The notes: generated from the sequence alone by a model not told the origin. A DNA stretch of 64,000 nt from Arctopsyche grandis (GCF_051622035.1 NC_135365.1:25978001-26042000), one strand, 5' to 3'; positions 1-11,923 are shown, numbered from the stretch's first letter. Program-made: numbers and translations.

Positions 1-60
1 ATCCGCCCCACCCCACCCCGCGCCCCTCACCCCACCCCACCCCGCAACCCCACCTCCCAA
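1..60. repeat. C-rich low-complexity tract
   Basis: Runs of CCCCACCCC and CCCCGC fill the first 60 bases. The complementary strand is G-rich with many closely spaced G runs and could form G-quadruplexes. It is cut by the window edge, so its full length is unknown. Confidence 0.8.
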
Positions 61-626
61 CTTCCCCTCCACGGACGAACTTTGGTACGTTAGTCACGTG
101 TCTAGCTCTATATTTCAGAAATTGCGCATTCATTCACGTCGCATACGACCTTTTTACTCCGGGCTTGTTCTCAACTGTTGCCTTTTTCCATTGAGAGATA
201 TTTCACAGCGATTCGATTCGACCGTATCGATTTTGATATCGATTCGACGATGACTTGACATAATGTTGAGGTTAGGTACGGGTTTCGAATGATCCGTTGT
301 CATAGTGACATGTCCATGCTTTTTTTTCCTATAAACATATGTTCAATTATTTCATGCTTGGTTTTGTTTATTTATTTGAAAAATCAACAAGCCTCCGGTG
401 TGGAAATTCATAAAAACAAAGAATAAATATAACAAAATAACATTTGAGCCCAATTATAGATTTTTACAAAATACATAATATATCAAGTACAAATAGACAA
501 ACAAATGAAAAATAAATTTTATTTTATTGTTACAATCAATATACACTCGTCATTACAGATTGCTCCAATGCGACGAGTGTACGTTTAACGGTCAGAAATA
601 AAAATGAATGAAAACTAAAATATGAC
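61..626. other. Intergenic, no gene seen
   Basis: I see no coding exon, RNA gene or recognisable repeat here. The stretch is AT-rich with short A and T runs. Confidence 0.5.
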
Positions 627-908
627 TAAAGGTTTGTTCATACTTAAACAGCACTGCACGGCTTCAGCACTGCACGACTCCGTTTAAAATATGTCATTTT
701 ATTACATTTCTATTCATATCTACCTACACGTCGCGGTCACGTCACGTTTACAGCACTTTGGCCGAGTGCAAGGCAAAATCGGCTTACTTATACATTACAG
801 GCCATGACGATACGGTGCAATATTGCTTACGTCGTATTGTCGAGTACTTACAATATGAATGCATACACGTGCATTCGTAGCTACGCGTCAGAATACAAGT
901 CAGCAAAA

Positions 909-1660
909 ATGTTTCGGCGCTTATCGAACGAAAAATTATGTATAATCGCGTTGTTGTTGGAAGAAGAAGCTCAAGAAGGTAATAAAAAAGCACGGAGGCG
1001 TTTTGATGTGCATCCCATGTTAAAAAATAGAAAAACCGAAGGAGAGTTTTGGACACTGTATAAGGAGTTTGTGGATGATGGACAAATTTTTTTTAAATAT
1101 TGTTGCGTAGGGGTGGGTGGAGGATCCAAGTAAAAGGCCAACAGTCGTGTCACAGCATTTATTGATGATTAAGGAGATACACGCACTGGCAGTGCTCAGT
1201 CCAGAATGACCTGATATCGCCTAAGTATCGCCTTATAAGGTATAGATCTCTCAGGACATCTTCGACGTCTAATTTGTTTACCTATTGTTATGGTCACGTA
1301 CGGATATGTCTTCCCACGACACGGTACAGGTCAATTCTGCGAAAGGACCAATACCAGCCAACTCGGTCGCCATTGTTTAACCCACATGCACTTAGCTTGT
1401 CGCTAATCCTTAAAACCACTTATACCAGTTGCACGGTATGCACTTAGTTAATCCGTTAACAGATATCCGTTACAGATAATCCTTGAACGGTCACCCAGTC
1501 TCTGGGATTCTATTCGCTTAATCCGCGGGGTACGTAACAATATTTTCGTATGAACCGATACCAATTTGAAACAATACTGGATAAAATAAAAACACACATC
1601 ACCAAAAAATCTACAAAATTTAAGGAAGCATTGTCAAAAAGTCATTGTCAGCGCCAAAAC
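909..1660 (+). pseudogene. Harbinger transposase N-terminal remnant
   Basis: The ORF beginning MFRRLSNEKL reads into a basic ARRRFDVHP segment and then EGEFWTLYKEF and FFKY. This is the usual N-terminal layout of PIF/Harbinger DDE transposases (RRR-W-VHP, then L-eL, then FF-yFRM). At 1100 it is interrupted by a solo LTR. Harbinger-like sequence resumes beyond 1545 with MNRYQFETIL and KTHITKKSTKF. The DDE catalytic domain is absent. It is a relic, not a working gene. Confidence 0.6.
1101..1539. mobile_element. Solo LTR inside the Harbinger element
   Basis: The 439-bp segment starts TGTTGCGTA and ends TACGTAACA, the TG...CA form of retroviral-type LTRs. It is flanked by a 4-bp duplication ATAT (1097-1100 and 1540-1543). 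No internal region is present, so it looks like a solo LTR left by recombination of a Gypsy-like or related element. Related sequence lies near 48005-48930 and 52824-53700. It is younger than the Harbinger copy it splits. Confidence 0.65.
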
Positions 1661-1990
1661 CATGTCGAAAGATTTGAACAGTTGTCAACTGTCACTATCG
1701 ATAATTGGTCCAAAACAGCAAAGCGGCAGACTCATGGCATGTAATTCGCGTGTATATCTCCACGATGGCCAAAAAGACGGATACGATACGTTGACGGATG
1801 TTGCTGTAAGGTATGAACAGGAAATGTCGGGTACTGCTGTAAGCCTGCCGTGGCGTAAACGTGACGGTTGGTATGAATATACCCATACAAAATGTACCAA
1901 AGAATACTTTTCGTACGGCCGGATACCTGCTGAGGTCGGTACGTGCCGACTAGGTATGAACAGACCTTAAATAGGACAATGCATAATTAA

Positions 1991-2226
1991 TAGAGACACG
2001 TATTTTGGGCATCTATTTTTGTCAATTTTAGCATTTTCATTTTGCATTTTAGCGTTTTAGGGCATTAAAAATGTTCAATTTTAGCATCTATTTTTGTGAA
2101 GAGTCTATTTTAGAAGAATTTAAAATAATAAAAAATTTCGATGTATTTTAATAAAATTTATATACATACATATATACAATTTAAAGACAACACAACAATT
2201 AAAAAATAATTGAAAAATTCAAAAGT
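1991..2226. mobile_element. hAT-like element, left-end fragment
   Basis: It begins TAGAGACACGTATTTTGGGC, the same terminus as the elements at 21035-21866 and 39428-40956, and follows them for about 230 bp before similarity is lost. The opposite end is missing. It lies directly in front of IDE-1, so it probably contributes to that gene's promoter or 5' leader. Confidence 0.6.
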
Positions 2227-2344
2227 TTCATGTAAGTTTCATATTTTGATTGGTTTTTATCGCAGGTTTAGATTGCTTTCGGTGTCGTCAAACTTATACA
2301 AATCTGGAATAAGATCGTCGAAGTTTCACACGTCGATTGCAACC
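2210..2344 (+). other. Possible in-frame N-terminal extension of IDE-1
   Basis: An ATG at 2210 is in frame with the IDE-1 start at 2345 with no stop between. The 45 added residues are rich in Arg, Lys and Ser and have no Asp or Glu (FYRRFRLLSVSSNL, then RSSKFHTSIAT), which resembles a mitochondrial presequence. Human IDE also has a mitochondrial isoform starting 41 residues upstream of its usual Met42. A caveat is that the ATG lies in transposon-derived sequence. A splice acceptor (TTTTATCGCAG) at about 2264 could instead join an upstream exon. Confidence 0.35.
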
Positions 2345-5300
2345 ATGTCGGTGGAACGAGTGCAGATTGTGGACATCGGGAAGGATGTGATCTACAGATG
2401 TGACAGTATTATAAAATCTCCCGAAGACAAACGGGAGTATAGGTAAGGTTTTTTGTTGTTTAAAAAATATAATAAAATTATCGTTAGTCGTTTTAAATGT
2501 CGTGTTTGCTTTCAGGGGTATACAGTTGAAGAATCGGCTGAAAGTTTTGCTCGTCAGCGACCCAACTACTGACAAATCTGCGGCGGCTTTAAATGTTAAT
2601 GTTGGTGTGTATATTTAATACAAATACGTAGAGTGAAAATATTAATATGAAAATCAGTTGTTGTATGTAATATAAAATTGTAAATTTTTCATACACAGGC
2701 TATCTTAGTGATCCGGACAATATACCAGGATTGGCGCACTTTTGCGAACACATGCTTTTTTTAGGAACTAAAAAATATCCCGAGGTATGAAAATTTGTTC
2801 GTTTCTTTTGCCACAATCTTGCAATTTATTTGGTAATAATTTCGTTTTGTCATCATAGGAAAATATGTATACTAAATTTCTGTCGGAAAACGGCGGTGGT
2901 TCAAATGCATGCACGTCTACCGATTATACCACGTACTTTTTCGACGTGCTCCCCGAACATTTCACGGCAGCTTTGGATTTGTAATTTTACGATTCGTTGT
3001 ATGTGGAGTTGTAGAAGTTATGGTCTTTCATATATTGTTTTCGTTTTAGGTTTGCTCAATTTTTTATTTCACCGTTGTTCACAATCAGCGCTACCGATCG
3101 GGAATTACAAGCTGTAAATTCTGAACATGACAAGAATGTGTGCAACGATTATTGGCGTTTGGACCAGTTGAATAAGTCCACAGCCGATCCAAATCATCCG
3201 TTTAATAAATTCGGAACTGGTGTGTATTGTTGTTTTTTATTTTTTTGTTCGTAAACAATGTATGAGATAATGAACCTTTGGAATACAGTTTTTTTTTTTA
3301 TTGTAATAGGAAATAGAGATACGTTAGAGACGATACCGAAGAAAATGGGCATCGATGTGCATAAGGAACTTCTTAAATTCCATTCAAAATGGTATTCTGC
3401 AAACTTAATGAGCTTGGCTATCTTCGGAAAAGGTTAGTTTGATAATGAATATGCTTTTTTTTATATATATACATACTTAGAAGACGGGAAGTTATGTTCT
3501 CGACCTTTAGAGTGTAGAGCGAACGAATTATGGCTTTGCCCTTGTGCGAACGAAGATATTTCAGGCAAGGGCGGCTTTGAATGCTCGTACAGGAACGCGA
3601 TGTTGCAATCGTGCGACTTGTGTTTTATGGAGAAATAGATGAGATCATCGACTGCGATTCTGTGCTATATTCGTACAGACTGTTGTTTTTAGTATTATTT
3701 ATTTTGTAGAATCGCTCGACGATCTTGAAAAGATGACCGTTGATATGTTCTCCGAAATAGAAGACAAGGATGTGACTATGCCGTCTTGGCCTCAGCATCC
3801 GTACAGCGAAGAATATCAAGGACTGCAGTTGAACGCCATTCCCGTCAAGGATGTGAGGAATCTATACATGGCTTTCCCTATTCCGGATACGAGACTTCTT
3901 TACAAGAGTGCAGTTAGTATTAGCAATTAAACGCATATTGAATATTACCGGATGGCCTTAATTGCTTTAACTTTATTTTAGCCGTTGCATTACATCAGCC
4001 ATTTGATCGGTCACGAAGGTCCCGGAAGTCTGTTGTCTCTGTTGAAGGCCAAGGGTTGGTGCAATAGTTTAGGCAGCAGTGCCCAGTACGGTGGACGAGG
4101 ATTCGCCACGTTCAACATTAATGTCGATTTGACTGAAAATGGTATCAACCACACTGAAGATATTGTCGAGCTGGTGTTCCAAGTGAGGCGACCATTATTA
4201 GAAGCCCGTAAAATGATTATATATGATTGAATTTGTTTGTACGTTGAGTTTGATTCTTTGCAGTATATAAATCTGTTGAACAAAGAAGGTATTCATAAGT
4301 GGATTTTTGATGAGCAAGCCAATATTTTAGCTACGGGGTTCAGATTTAAAGACAAGGAAGAGCCTAGGAGATTCGTCGCTGGATACGTGAATGATATTCA
4401 GGTTGATTTTCTATTTATATATATGTATGTATGATTTCAATTATAAATTGACTTTTTCTTTAATATATGTTGCATTTGATGTTGTCAAGGACTATCCGAT
4501 GGAGCATATTATGAGTGCTCATTTCAATTTAACTGACTGGAAGCCGGAACTCATTCAAGAGTTCTTGTCGATGTTGACTCCGGAAAGGATTCGCATAGCT
4601 ATTATCGGCAAGGCTTTCGAGTCGACGTGCGATCAAAGTGAAAAATGGTACGGTACCAAATATCACCTGGAGAAAATATCAAAAGAAAAACTCGACGTGT
4701 GTAAACGACTTGGTCCGTTGCTTTTTTTATCGTTATTGAGTGTGTCGTGTCTACATAAGGTTGTGTTGCTTTTCAGCGATGGAATAAGTGCGGACTGAAC
4801 GATGGTTTGCATTTGCCGGCGGTGAACTCATTCCTTCCGGATAGTTTGAATCTGATCGAACCGGATCCCGAATCGAAGGAATATCCGACGATCGTCTACG
4901 ATACTCCGCTGATGAGGGTTTGGTACAAGCAGGACAATGAGTTCTTTTTGCCGAAAATGAACACGTTCTTTGAATTTGTCAGGTGAATAGTTGGCTGTGT
5001 TTTGTACTGAGGAAGATGATGATGATGATATGAAGAAAATCAGCGTTTTTTATGTTTTGTATTTTTAGTCCGATAGCGTATTCCGATCCGCTGAATTGCA
5101 GTTTGAATACATTGTTTGTATCGTTGCTTCAAGATTCGCTCAATGAGTATGCTTATGCTGCTGAGTTGGCCGGCATCAATTATAACATTCATAATACCAG
5201 AGCTGGTTTGTCGGTTGGTATTTTTCCTTTTTGGGTGTTGTCTGTTTTGATTGTTTTTTTTTATATATGTATGTATATATATTTTGTTTTGTTTTTAGAT

Positions 5301-7908
5301 ACAAATGGACGGATACGATTCTAAGCAACATATTCTGCTCGATTGTATCACGGAAAAGCTCGTAACGTTTCGTGCTAATCCTGAAAGGTTTGCTATCCTA
5401 AAAGAATCCTATATAAGGGGATTGAAAAATTTCGATGCACAACAACCTTATGAACATGGTGCTTTTTATTTAGGTATGATGCTCTCAGAATTTGCTTGGA
5501 GCAAAAAGGATTATTTGGATGTAGAATATGGTAATTTTCATGCTTGAGTTTTTTTTGTTATTATTAATAAAAAGTGGCACAGAACCAACTGATACTTGTA
5601 AGGTTTATTTTGTAGCTAATATAATATCTGGAAGATCAAGTTTCTATCGATAGAAGTCAAGGGGCAGTCAACAGATTTACATATTTACATATCTCCCAGA
5701 TTTTGTTTACATAATATAATATATAATATTTATGACGTTGATTGCCTAAACAATGGTGCGGGACTTTGTAGGGGGATGAATTTGGCAATTTAACCCTCAA
5801 AATGAGCGTTTTGTCCCGTGAGCACTTTGTCTGTGAATATAATATCTGTGAGCGTAATGTCGCGTGACCGATTTATCTGCGAGTGTAATGTCCGTGAGTG
5901 ATTTGTCGCATGAGCCATATGTCGTGCGACTTATGTCGCTGAGTGTTAGGTCTGTGAGCGATTTGTCGTGACAACCAGAAAATGGTATCAAGAATATTTC
6001 TCCTTAATCATTGAGTTAATTTTCAAGATAAAATTGACAACGTATAAAAGTATAAGATTAGCTTGTTTGTTACAAGGAGGAATCGAATACAAATTGTACT
6101 ATAACTTCTATGCTGAGGAGAGGTTGCAAACAATATTTCTCTCTGCAATTTTGTGAAGTGAAAGATCTATAGGTATAATGAGTTTGGGTGTTATTAAATT
6201 TTGAAATTGAATTTGTTATGTATGATTTTGAAATGAGTCAGTTGGGTCTGCGTTCCTCTATTTATTCACACTTGCAATACATTAATCAAATAAGTACCAT
6301 TCTTAAACGTATACTGTAAACTTTCAGCTATGACAATAGACAATTTACATGATTTCACCAAAAATTTATTGGCCAAAGTTCACGTTGAGTGTTTCGTTCA
6401 CGGAAATGCTTCAAAGAAAAAAGCTATGGAACTGGCATCCATTGTCGACCAAAAGTATGCAATTCTTACAAAAGTTATTTCGATTCGTGGTTTGTATCAT
6501 CTGAATGTGGTTTGTTTTTTTTTAATGATTTTAGGCTGCCGAAGAATATAATACCTCTGCTGCCCCAACAGTTGATCCTGACGAGGGAAATTCAGCTGGA
6601 AAAGGGCAGTCATTACAGGTTGGAGATCGATCACACCGTTCACCGCTGCTCGTGTGCTTTACTTTACTTCCAATGCGGCTTACAATCGACGATTTCAAAC
6701 ATATTAATCGAAATGCTATTACACATTCTTTCCGAACCCTGTTTCAATATATTGAGGACTAAAGTAAGTGGGAATATATTAATATGTATATTTTTTTAAA
6801 GTAAACGTTCATTCTATTTTAGTGTGTTATTTTCTTTGTTTTCAGGAACAACTTGGATATATTGTATTCAGTGGGATTCGTCGTAGCAATGGCGTTCAAG
6901 GTATACGACTCTTGGTGCAGTCAGATAGGCATCCGAGCTATGTCGAGTCTCGAATAGAAGCTTTCCTTCAGTATATGGACGTGTGTGGCAAACTTTTCCT
7001 CGACTACACTAATTTGTATAAATATTTCATCAGTACTGCAATTATAATATCGTTTTTCAGGAGTATATCAACAAGTTGAGCGACAAAGAGTATGAGAATC
7101 ATCGTGATTCTTTGATAGCACAGAAACTTAAGCGTCCCAAAACGATGTTGAGTCGTTCGTGTATATTTAGATCGGAAATTTTAGCACAACAGTATCACTT
7201 TGATAGAGTTAACGTTGAAGTGAAAGCGTTGCGAGACGTTAGCAAGAATCAATTACACAATTTTTATAAGGTATGTTTGTGTTGTCATCGTATGTACTTC
7301 GTCTTATTATACAAGTAAGAATAGGTTGTGGCTATTTGTAGATACAGTATCGACGAATTATTGACTATTTGTAGATACAGTATCGACGAATTATTGGCTA
7401 TTTGTAGATACAGTATCGACGAATTATTGACTATTTGTAGATACAGTATCGACGAATTATTGACTATTTGTAGATACAGTATCGACGAATTATTGACTAT
7501 CTGTAGATACAGTATCGACGAATTGTTGACTATTTGTAGATAAATAATGTGATCGCATTGTTTACAGGATATTTTGTTAATATCGTCACCGAACCGACAA
7601 AAGTTAGGTGTGCATATAATATCATCAGCCGAGGGTGGTGCTGCTCATCCCGACGCGGTTAAAGACGCTGTAGAGTCTGAGAGTGCTAATTCCGAGCTTC
7701 TTCCCGTACCCGAAGATCCCTCATTAGTATGTTATCAGTTTTCGCATTGTATTGCATATTTTGATTGGATCAATTTGTTTATGTTTTTATTTATTTTTAG
7801 ATGGTTAAAATAGAAGATGTCGTCACATTTAAATCAGGCAGACCCTTGTTCCAGTTGATAACGCCGTATACAAACATCCCGCGCAAGGGAGCGCATTGCA
7901 AGCTTTAG
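2345..7908 (+). CDS. Ide: Insulin-degrading enzyme paralogue 1 (IDE-1)
   Basis: Cytosolic M16A zinc metallopeptidase that encloses and cleaves peptides such as insulin; 995 residues. Exons: 2345-2442, 2516-2604, 2699-2784, 2859-2980, 3050-3219, 3310-3432, 3710-3912, 3982-4182, 4264-4401, 4490-4696, 4777-4982, 5069-5213, 5299-5530, 6328-6454, 6535-6763, 6846-6980, 7061-7270, 7568-7726, 7801-7908. All introns are GT-AG and the total is 2988 nt. The zinc site HFCEH is in exon 3 and the third ligand (AVNSEH) in exon 5, 77 residues later as in human IDE. Exons 15-16 encode LRTKEQLGY, the Arg/Tyr pair of the C-terminal half. The start gives MSVERVQIV, matching the known N-terminus by [11 protein letters not shown]. 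The protein ends CKL, a possible peroxisomal PTS1. It is first of four tandem copies. Confidence 0.95.
5811..5975. repeat. Degenerate 15-bp minisatellite in IDE-1 intron 13
   Basis: About ten diverged units of roughly 15 bp, consensus near TGTCCGTGAGTGATT. Intron 13 (5531-6327) is the long intron of this gene. The same intron position has grown by insertion in IDE-3 and IDE-4. Confidence 0.7.
7328..7545. repeat. 33-bp minisatellite in IDE-1 intron 17
   Basis: Six and a half nearly identical 33-bp units containing GTAGATACAGTATCGACGAA lie between exon 17 and exon 18. Because 33 is divisible by three, the array shows an open frame encoding repeated RYSIDELL, but it is bounded by good splice sites and is intronic. 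Near-identity of units suggests recent expansion. Confidence 0.9.
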
Positions 7909-8642
7909 ACGATGGCTGTCTTTGTATTTTAATTTAAACGGTTGTGGAAATAGTGTGAAGTTTGATTCGCTCGTAAATTGAATGGCCGAGAACGATTGAG
8001 TGATTGTGTTTGTTGATAAATATGTATGTATGGATGTAGAGTTTATGAATAATTGTAGATGCTTTTTCGTAAAGTCTGCTAGTTGCGACTAGGCGTCTGA
8101 AAATCAATTATTATATTGAGACGTGTAGCGTAAAATAATTTGAGTAAATATTGAGTTTTATGGTTAGTAATAATAAATAATTGATCCGAATAAAATGTGT
8201 TTTTTTTTTATTTTATTTATTGTATACATATTTGTTCATTGTTGTGTCCGATTTAATTTAAATTTTTCTCACGTCAAATTTTACTGTGGCCGCATAGTTG
8301 ACATTGGCAGTTCTGTGCATCAAATATCACTTTTGTTGTGATTAAAACAATTAAAGCTAATTTTTTAGTACTAAAAAATGGATCAATTTATATGTAAGTT
8401 CATTAAATAAAAGATATTTGAAAAATTTAGTACATATCTATATATTTAAAAATAATGCAAATGGAAATTCTCCAAAATTCCTTTCTTCCAATGCGAGCCG
8501 CATGGCTGCTTTTAAGTTTACACCTGTCAGCTTGTTTCGATATTTATTTTTATATGAAGTGCATTACACTGAATGATCTTTCACAGTATACAGTTGTAGG
8601 AAAAATCGACAATATTGATAAAGTAATTTTTGCCAATTCTTT
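7909..8642 (+). other. IDE-1 3' UTR and intergenic spacer
   Basis: AATAAA signals at 8172 and 8189 are followed by a T-rich run and probably end the IDE-1 transcript. Beyond them I see no gene up to the transposon at 8643. Confidence 0.55.
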
Positions 8643-9320
8643 AGCGGCTCGCACCGTGCGCGGCCGCGAACACCGTGATATGTGAGTGTGTGCGTTTCGT
8701 GCGTTTGAGTTCGCGCCTCGCGGCGGCCCCTATGTTTTGTTCCGCGACGAAGGGACGGGTCACGACGACGAAGTGAAACGCACACACTCACATTTCGACT
8801 CACACACACACACGGTGAAAACGTGATTCCTTCGTCGCCGAGCTGTCAAATACCGGTTTGCGACGATCCCCGTTTTTGGCGGAGAACTTCGTGCGAAGTC
8901 CAGTGGCGTAGCTACTATTTCGCAGAATGATGCAAAGCATCACGGCCCACGCTCGATTTGGAACAATTTCACCGTACGCCACTGTTATACACTTGCGTAT
9001 AAGCTAAGTAGGCGTGTAAATAATAAATCAGGCGTGGAGCCGCTCGTGTGCGAAAAAATTGCAGAAACGAAATCTTACTTTGAAGTTTAGACGAAACCAC
9101 TTTGGTGTTGAATCGTATATATGAGAATGTTAGTAAATTACGAAATTCATACGAAGAAATAACACCAGGAGTGAACAAACTGGCCAGGAAGTGGGGAGAA
9201 ATTTTTGCATCAGGGCCCAAAATTTCTAGCTACGCCACTGGCGCTAAGGGGTTAGTAAAAATATGTCATCACACTCATTGAGTCGCGGCGTGATTTTCAC
9301 GGGCGAGTGAAGAGCCCGCT
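8643..9320 (-). mobile_element. TIR element, internally deleted copy
   Basis: It is an inverted, shorter relative of the element at 35289-36925. The right end here (GAGTGAAGAGCCCGC) matches the left end there, and the GC-rich left end with GTGAGTGTGTGCGTTTCG matches the right end there. It contains two CAGTGGCGTA-type inner termini (8901-8983 and about 9226), which look like small hAT-type insertions. No transposase is encoded and the superfamily is unassigned. Confidence 0.55.
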
Positions 9321-9659
9321 TTTGAATTGACTTGATTCTTGGTAACTTATAATTTCGGCTAAAATTTTCCCATTTTCATAAGATATCGATGTGCCAACCT
9401 TCTGCGATAATTTATCAAGAGTCAACATTGGATTTGCTTCGATTTCCGCCTTTAGAGATGCTTCATCCACTTGACTGCGCCGTCCACTTCGAGGCTCGTC
9501 ATCCAAACTGATATTGCCCGATTGAAATTTCTTAAACCAACGTTGGCACTTCCTTACATCCAGTATATATCGTAAATTAATTTTGAAGCCTCTACGGCAC
9601 ATTTTTTCGCTTGAAACAACAATAGCATACTGCTCCTTAAATGAGCTTCTGATGGACAC
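9321..9659 (-). pseudogene. mariner transposase N-terminal fragment
   Basis: The minus-strand ORF contains QRWFKKFQSGNISLDDEPRSG followed by LKAEIEANP and LSQKVGTS. This matches the second helix-turn-helix and linker (WFKKF-SG--SLEDEPRSGR) of mariner transposases. The catalytic DD34D domain is absent and the fragment ends against the neighbouring TIR element. It is clearly non-functional. Confidence 0.7.
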
Positions 9660-9958
9660 GTCTCTACCATTTTTTTTGGATGTGGGTAGAAGAGATTTTT
9701 TTTTTGTTCAAAAGGACGCAACGAATCCAGAAGAAGAAAAAAAACACAAGACACGTCTTCACTGGTCAACGAACCGAAAGAGCCCGAGTCAAAATTGCAT
9801 GTTACAGAAACGACATTAATTCCGGGACGACTTAATACTAGTGTTATGCCCGTTGAAATTTCAACGGCTGGTTTCGGAAACAAATTGTTAACCACATTAC
9901 TGCCGGTGCCGAGCCCGGAAAAAATAGGAGGGGAAACCTATTTTCGATATTTTTTTTG
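9660..9958. other. No gene seen
   Basis: The stretch continues upstream of the mariner fragment and may include its 5' part, with long T and A runs. I see no inverted terminus and nothing else identifiable. Confidence 0.4.
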
Positions 9959-10447
9959 GTAATTGAATTATTGGTCACAGACAATTTTTTCTATGAAAAC
10001 CGCGAATGCGGAATATTTGGCACTCAAGTTCTTGTTACTTTGATAGTTATCGTTAGTATGATGGACTTTTCGGCTGCCAGATGTTCCGTTATAGAGATTT
10101 TAGTGACTTTTTGCGCTTTGTGACCAATGATCAACGAACCATTAGGGGCGCCTAGAGGAAAATTGCTCGAGGGCGCCATAGGGTGTAAGGCCGGCACTGC
10201 AGTTAGGGGAATCGAACACAAGCCATTGGCCATGTTAAAGTCGGTAATTGGATTATTACTCACAATTGCGATCGCTCAAAAGACAATTTTTGCCATGAAA
10301 ATCGCGAATACGGAATATTTGGCACTCAAGTTCTTGTTACTATGATAGTTATCGTTAGTATGATGGACTTTTCGGCTGCCAGATGTTCCGTTATAGAGAT
10401 TTTAGTGACTTTTGGGCGAGCGCTTTGTGAGCAATAATCACCGAACC
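9959..10447. mobile_element. Dimeric MITE (GGTTCGGTGATTA family)
   Basis: Two copies of a roughly 200-bp unit (containing GATGGACTTTTCGGCTGCC) are joined by a spacer that carries GGGCGCCATAGGGTGTAAGG. The same dimer with the same spacer occurs at 19958-20462. The right end reads CACCGAACC. The left flank does not give a clear target duplication here. It is non-coding; short ORFs across it are shadows. Confidence 0.75.
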
Positions 10448-10818
10448 GTTGATTTTATTATATGTAATATGGTATAATTTTATCATAAGTTGTGTTTTAC
10501 CTGTATTTATGAGGTAAATTGTCATTAAATATGCGAGTCTAGAGTTTGGTATTATTCTTGGGGGCTACGGTGTTGGTGCGAGCCCTATTAGAGGAGTCGC
10601 TGGAGCGTGACCTGGTGCCAATGGAGGTGACCAAGGGTGCAAGGGAAAGGGCTCTTATAGCAATAATCACCGCTAAAGTTATCACTAAGGACCGACGGTA
10701 CTTTTTGCCGTTCATTGTTCATTGTTCGCCGTGCATTGTTCATTTTTATGGTGAACCTTTTTTTGCTCTATAGCTTATACCGATTTTTTTGTAATTTAAC
10801 GTAAATTGTAATTGATGT
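10448..10818. other. Intergenic, no gene seen
   Basis: Spacer between two small elements with no convincing exon. A short triplication of GTTCATTG-like words lies near 10713-10745. Confidence 0.4.
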
Positions 10819-10827
10819 ATTATATTC

Positions 10828-11231
10828 GGGTGCACCTCACGGGATCGAATTAGAAATGCACGAAAAACCAAATATCGGAAGGCAAAGATCGAAAATCGAA
10901 ATATCTTAAGTCGAAAGATCAAAAAAAAATGGTGCATGGTAAACGGTACATACTCACTTAATTTGCGCGAGCAGGATACAACAGGAACGAGAGGAACAGG
11001 CTTTTCCTCCCGTATTCTGCGCGCGCACATTAATAAGGGAGGAAAAGCCTGTTCCTCTTGTTCCTGTTGTATCCTGCTCGCGCAAATTAAGTGAGCATGT
11101 ACGTGAGTATGTACCGTTTGCCATGCACCCTTTTTTTTGATCTTTCGACTTAAGATCTTTCGATTTTCGATCTTTCCCTTCCGATATTTGGTTTTTCGTG
11201 CATTTCTAATTCGATCCCGTGGGGTAGACCC
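10828..11231. mobile_element. Foldback element with 9-bp target duplication
   Basis: The 404-bp element is almost one long inverted repeat: each arm is about 190 bp and the centre is short. It is flanked by a perfect 9-bp duplication ATTATATTC (10819-10827 and 11232-11240), which fits Mutator-like elements. The ends read GGGTGCACCTCACGGGATCG and its near complement. No protein is encoded. A related arm lies at 52847-52960. Confidence 0.8.
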
Positions 11232-11256
11232 ATTATATTCGTAGATATAGAATAAC

Positions 11257-11541
11257 GGTTCGGTGATTACTAGTCAAATGTAAACCGGTCACAGGACAAT
11301 CGGTCGCTCTAGATCGGTCACACGTGATCACCCGTCACACTAAAACTGGTCACGAGAAAACTGGTCACACCCTAAAACTGGTCACTAGAAAACTGGTCAC
11401 ACCCTAAAATCGGTCACGAGAAAACTGATTGACCGATTTTAGGGTGTGACCAGTTTTAGTGTGACGGGTGATCACGTGTGACCGATCTAGAGCGACCGGT
11501 TGTCCTGTGACTGGTTCACATATAACTAGTAGTCGTTTAAC
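11257..11541. mobile_element. Foldback MITE (GGTCAC family)
   Basis: The 285-bp palindromic element is flanked by the 8-bp duplication AGAATAAC (11249-11256 and 11542-11549). Its arms carry many GGTCAC/GTGACC words and CGGTCGCTCTAGATCGGTC. A second copy with its own 8-bp duplication is at 23967-24288. It lies about 380 bp in front of the IDE-2 start. Confidence 0.8.
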
Positions 11542-11923
11542 AGAATAACACTACATATATCTATGATTATATTAATCCAAATGTCATACATAAACAAAGG
11601 TTGATAACCAATGATGCAATGATAATAATAAAAAAAAATGACAGTTCCTGTGCAGCTGACAGTTACAGAAGATATGAATATCAGTTGTGTGCTGCGCTCT
11701 AGCAAGTATTACATACATTCACCTAGTAACTGGAAATTTAAAATTAAGACCTATGTAGTTTGGATTAATTTATTTAATCGACCATATGACATAATTCGAA
11801 TATGTATTATATTTATGTATGTTGCTAATTTATTCTTGGATTTGAATCGTAGATTTGAAACGTTTTCGTTTGGTTTCTGCATACAAATTTGAAATAAACT
11901 AAGCATTGCGCAAATCATAAATC

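Larger units (their letters stand above)
630..1967 (+). mobile_element. PIF/Harbinger DNA transposon, degenerate
   Basis: The ends form a short inverted repeat: AGGTTTGTTCATAC at the left, GTATGAACAGACCT at the right. The element is flanked by the 3-bp duplication TAA (627-629 and 1968-1970), the TWA target site typical of PIF/Harbinger. Inside is a coding remnant resembling the N-terminus of a Harbinger transposase. About a third of the length is a later solo LTR insertion at 1101-1539. A related right end lies near 61560-61665. The element is too short and too decayed to be autonomous. Confidence 0.75.

Noticed and set aside
7328-7543. ORF of repeated RYSIDELL units
   Set aside because: It is a 33-bp minisatellite inside IDE-1 intron 17, bounded by good splice sites; the open frame follows from a unit length divisible by three.
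7328-7545. CRISPR-like array
   Set aside because: The repeats are contiguous without unique spacers and lie in a eukaryotic intron.
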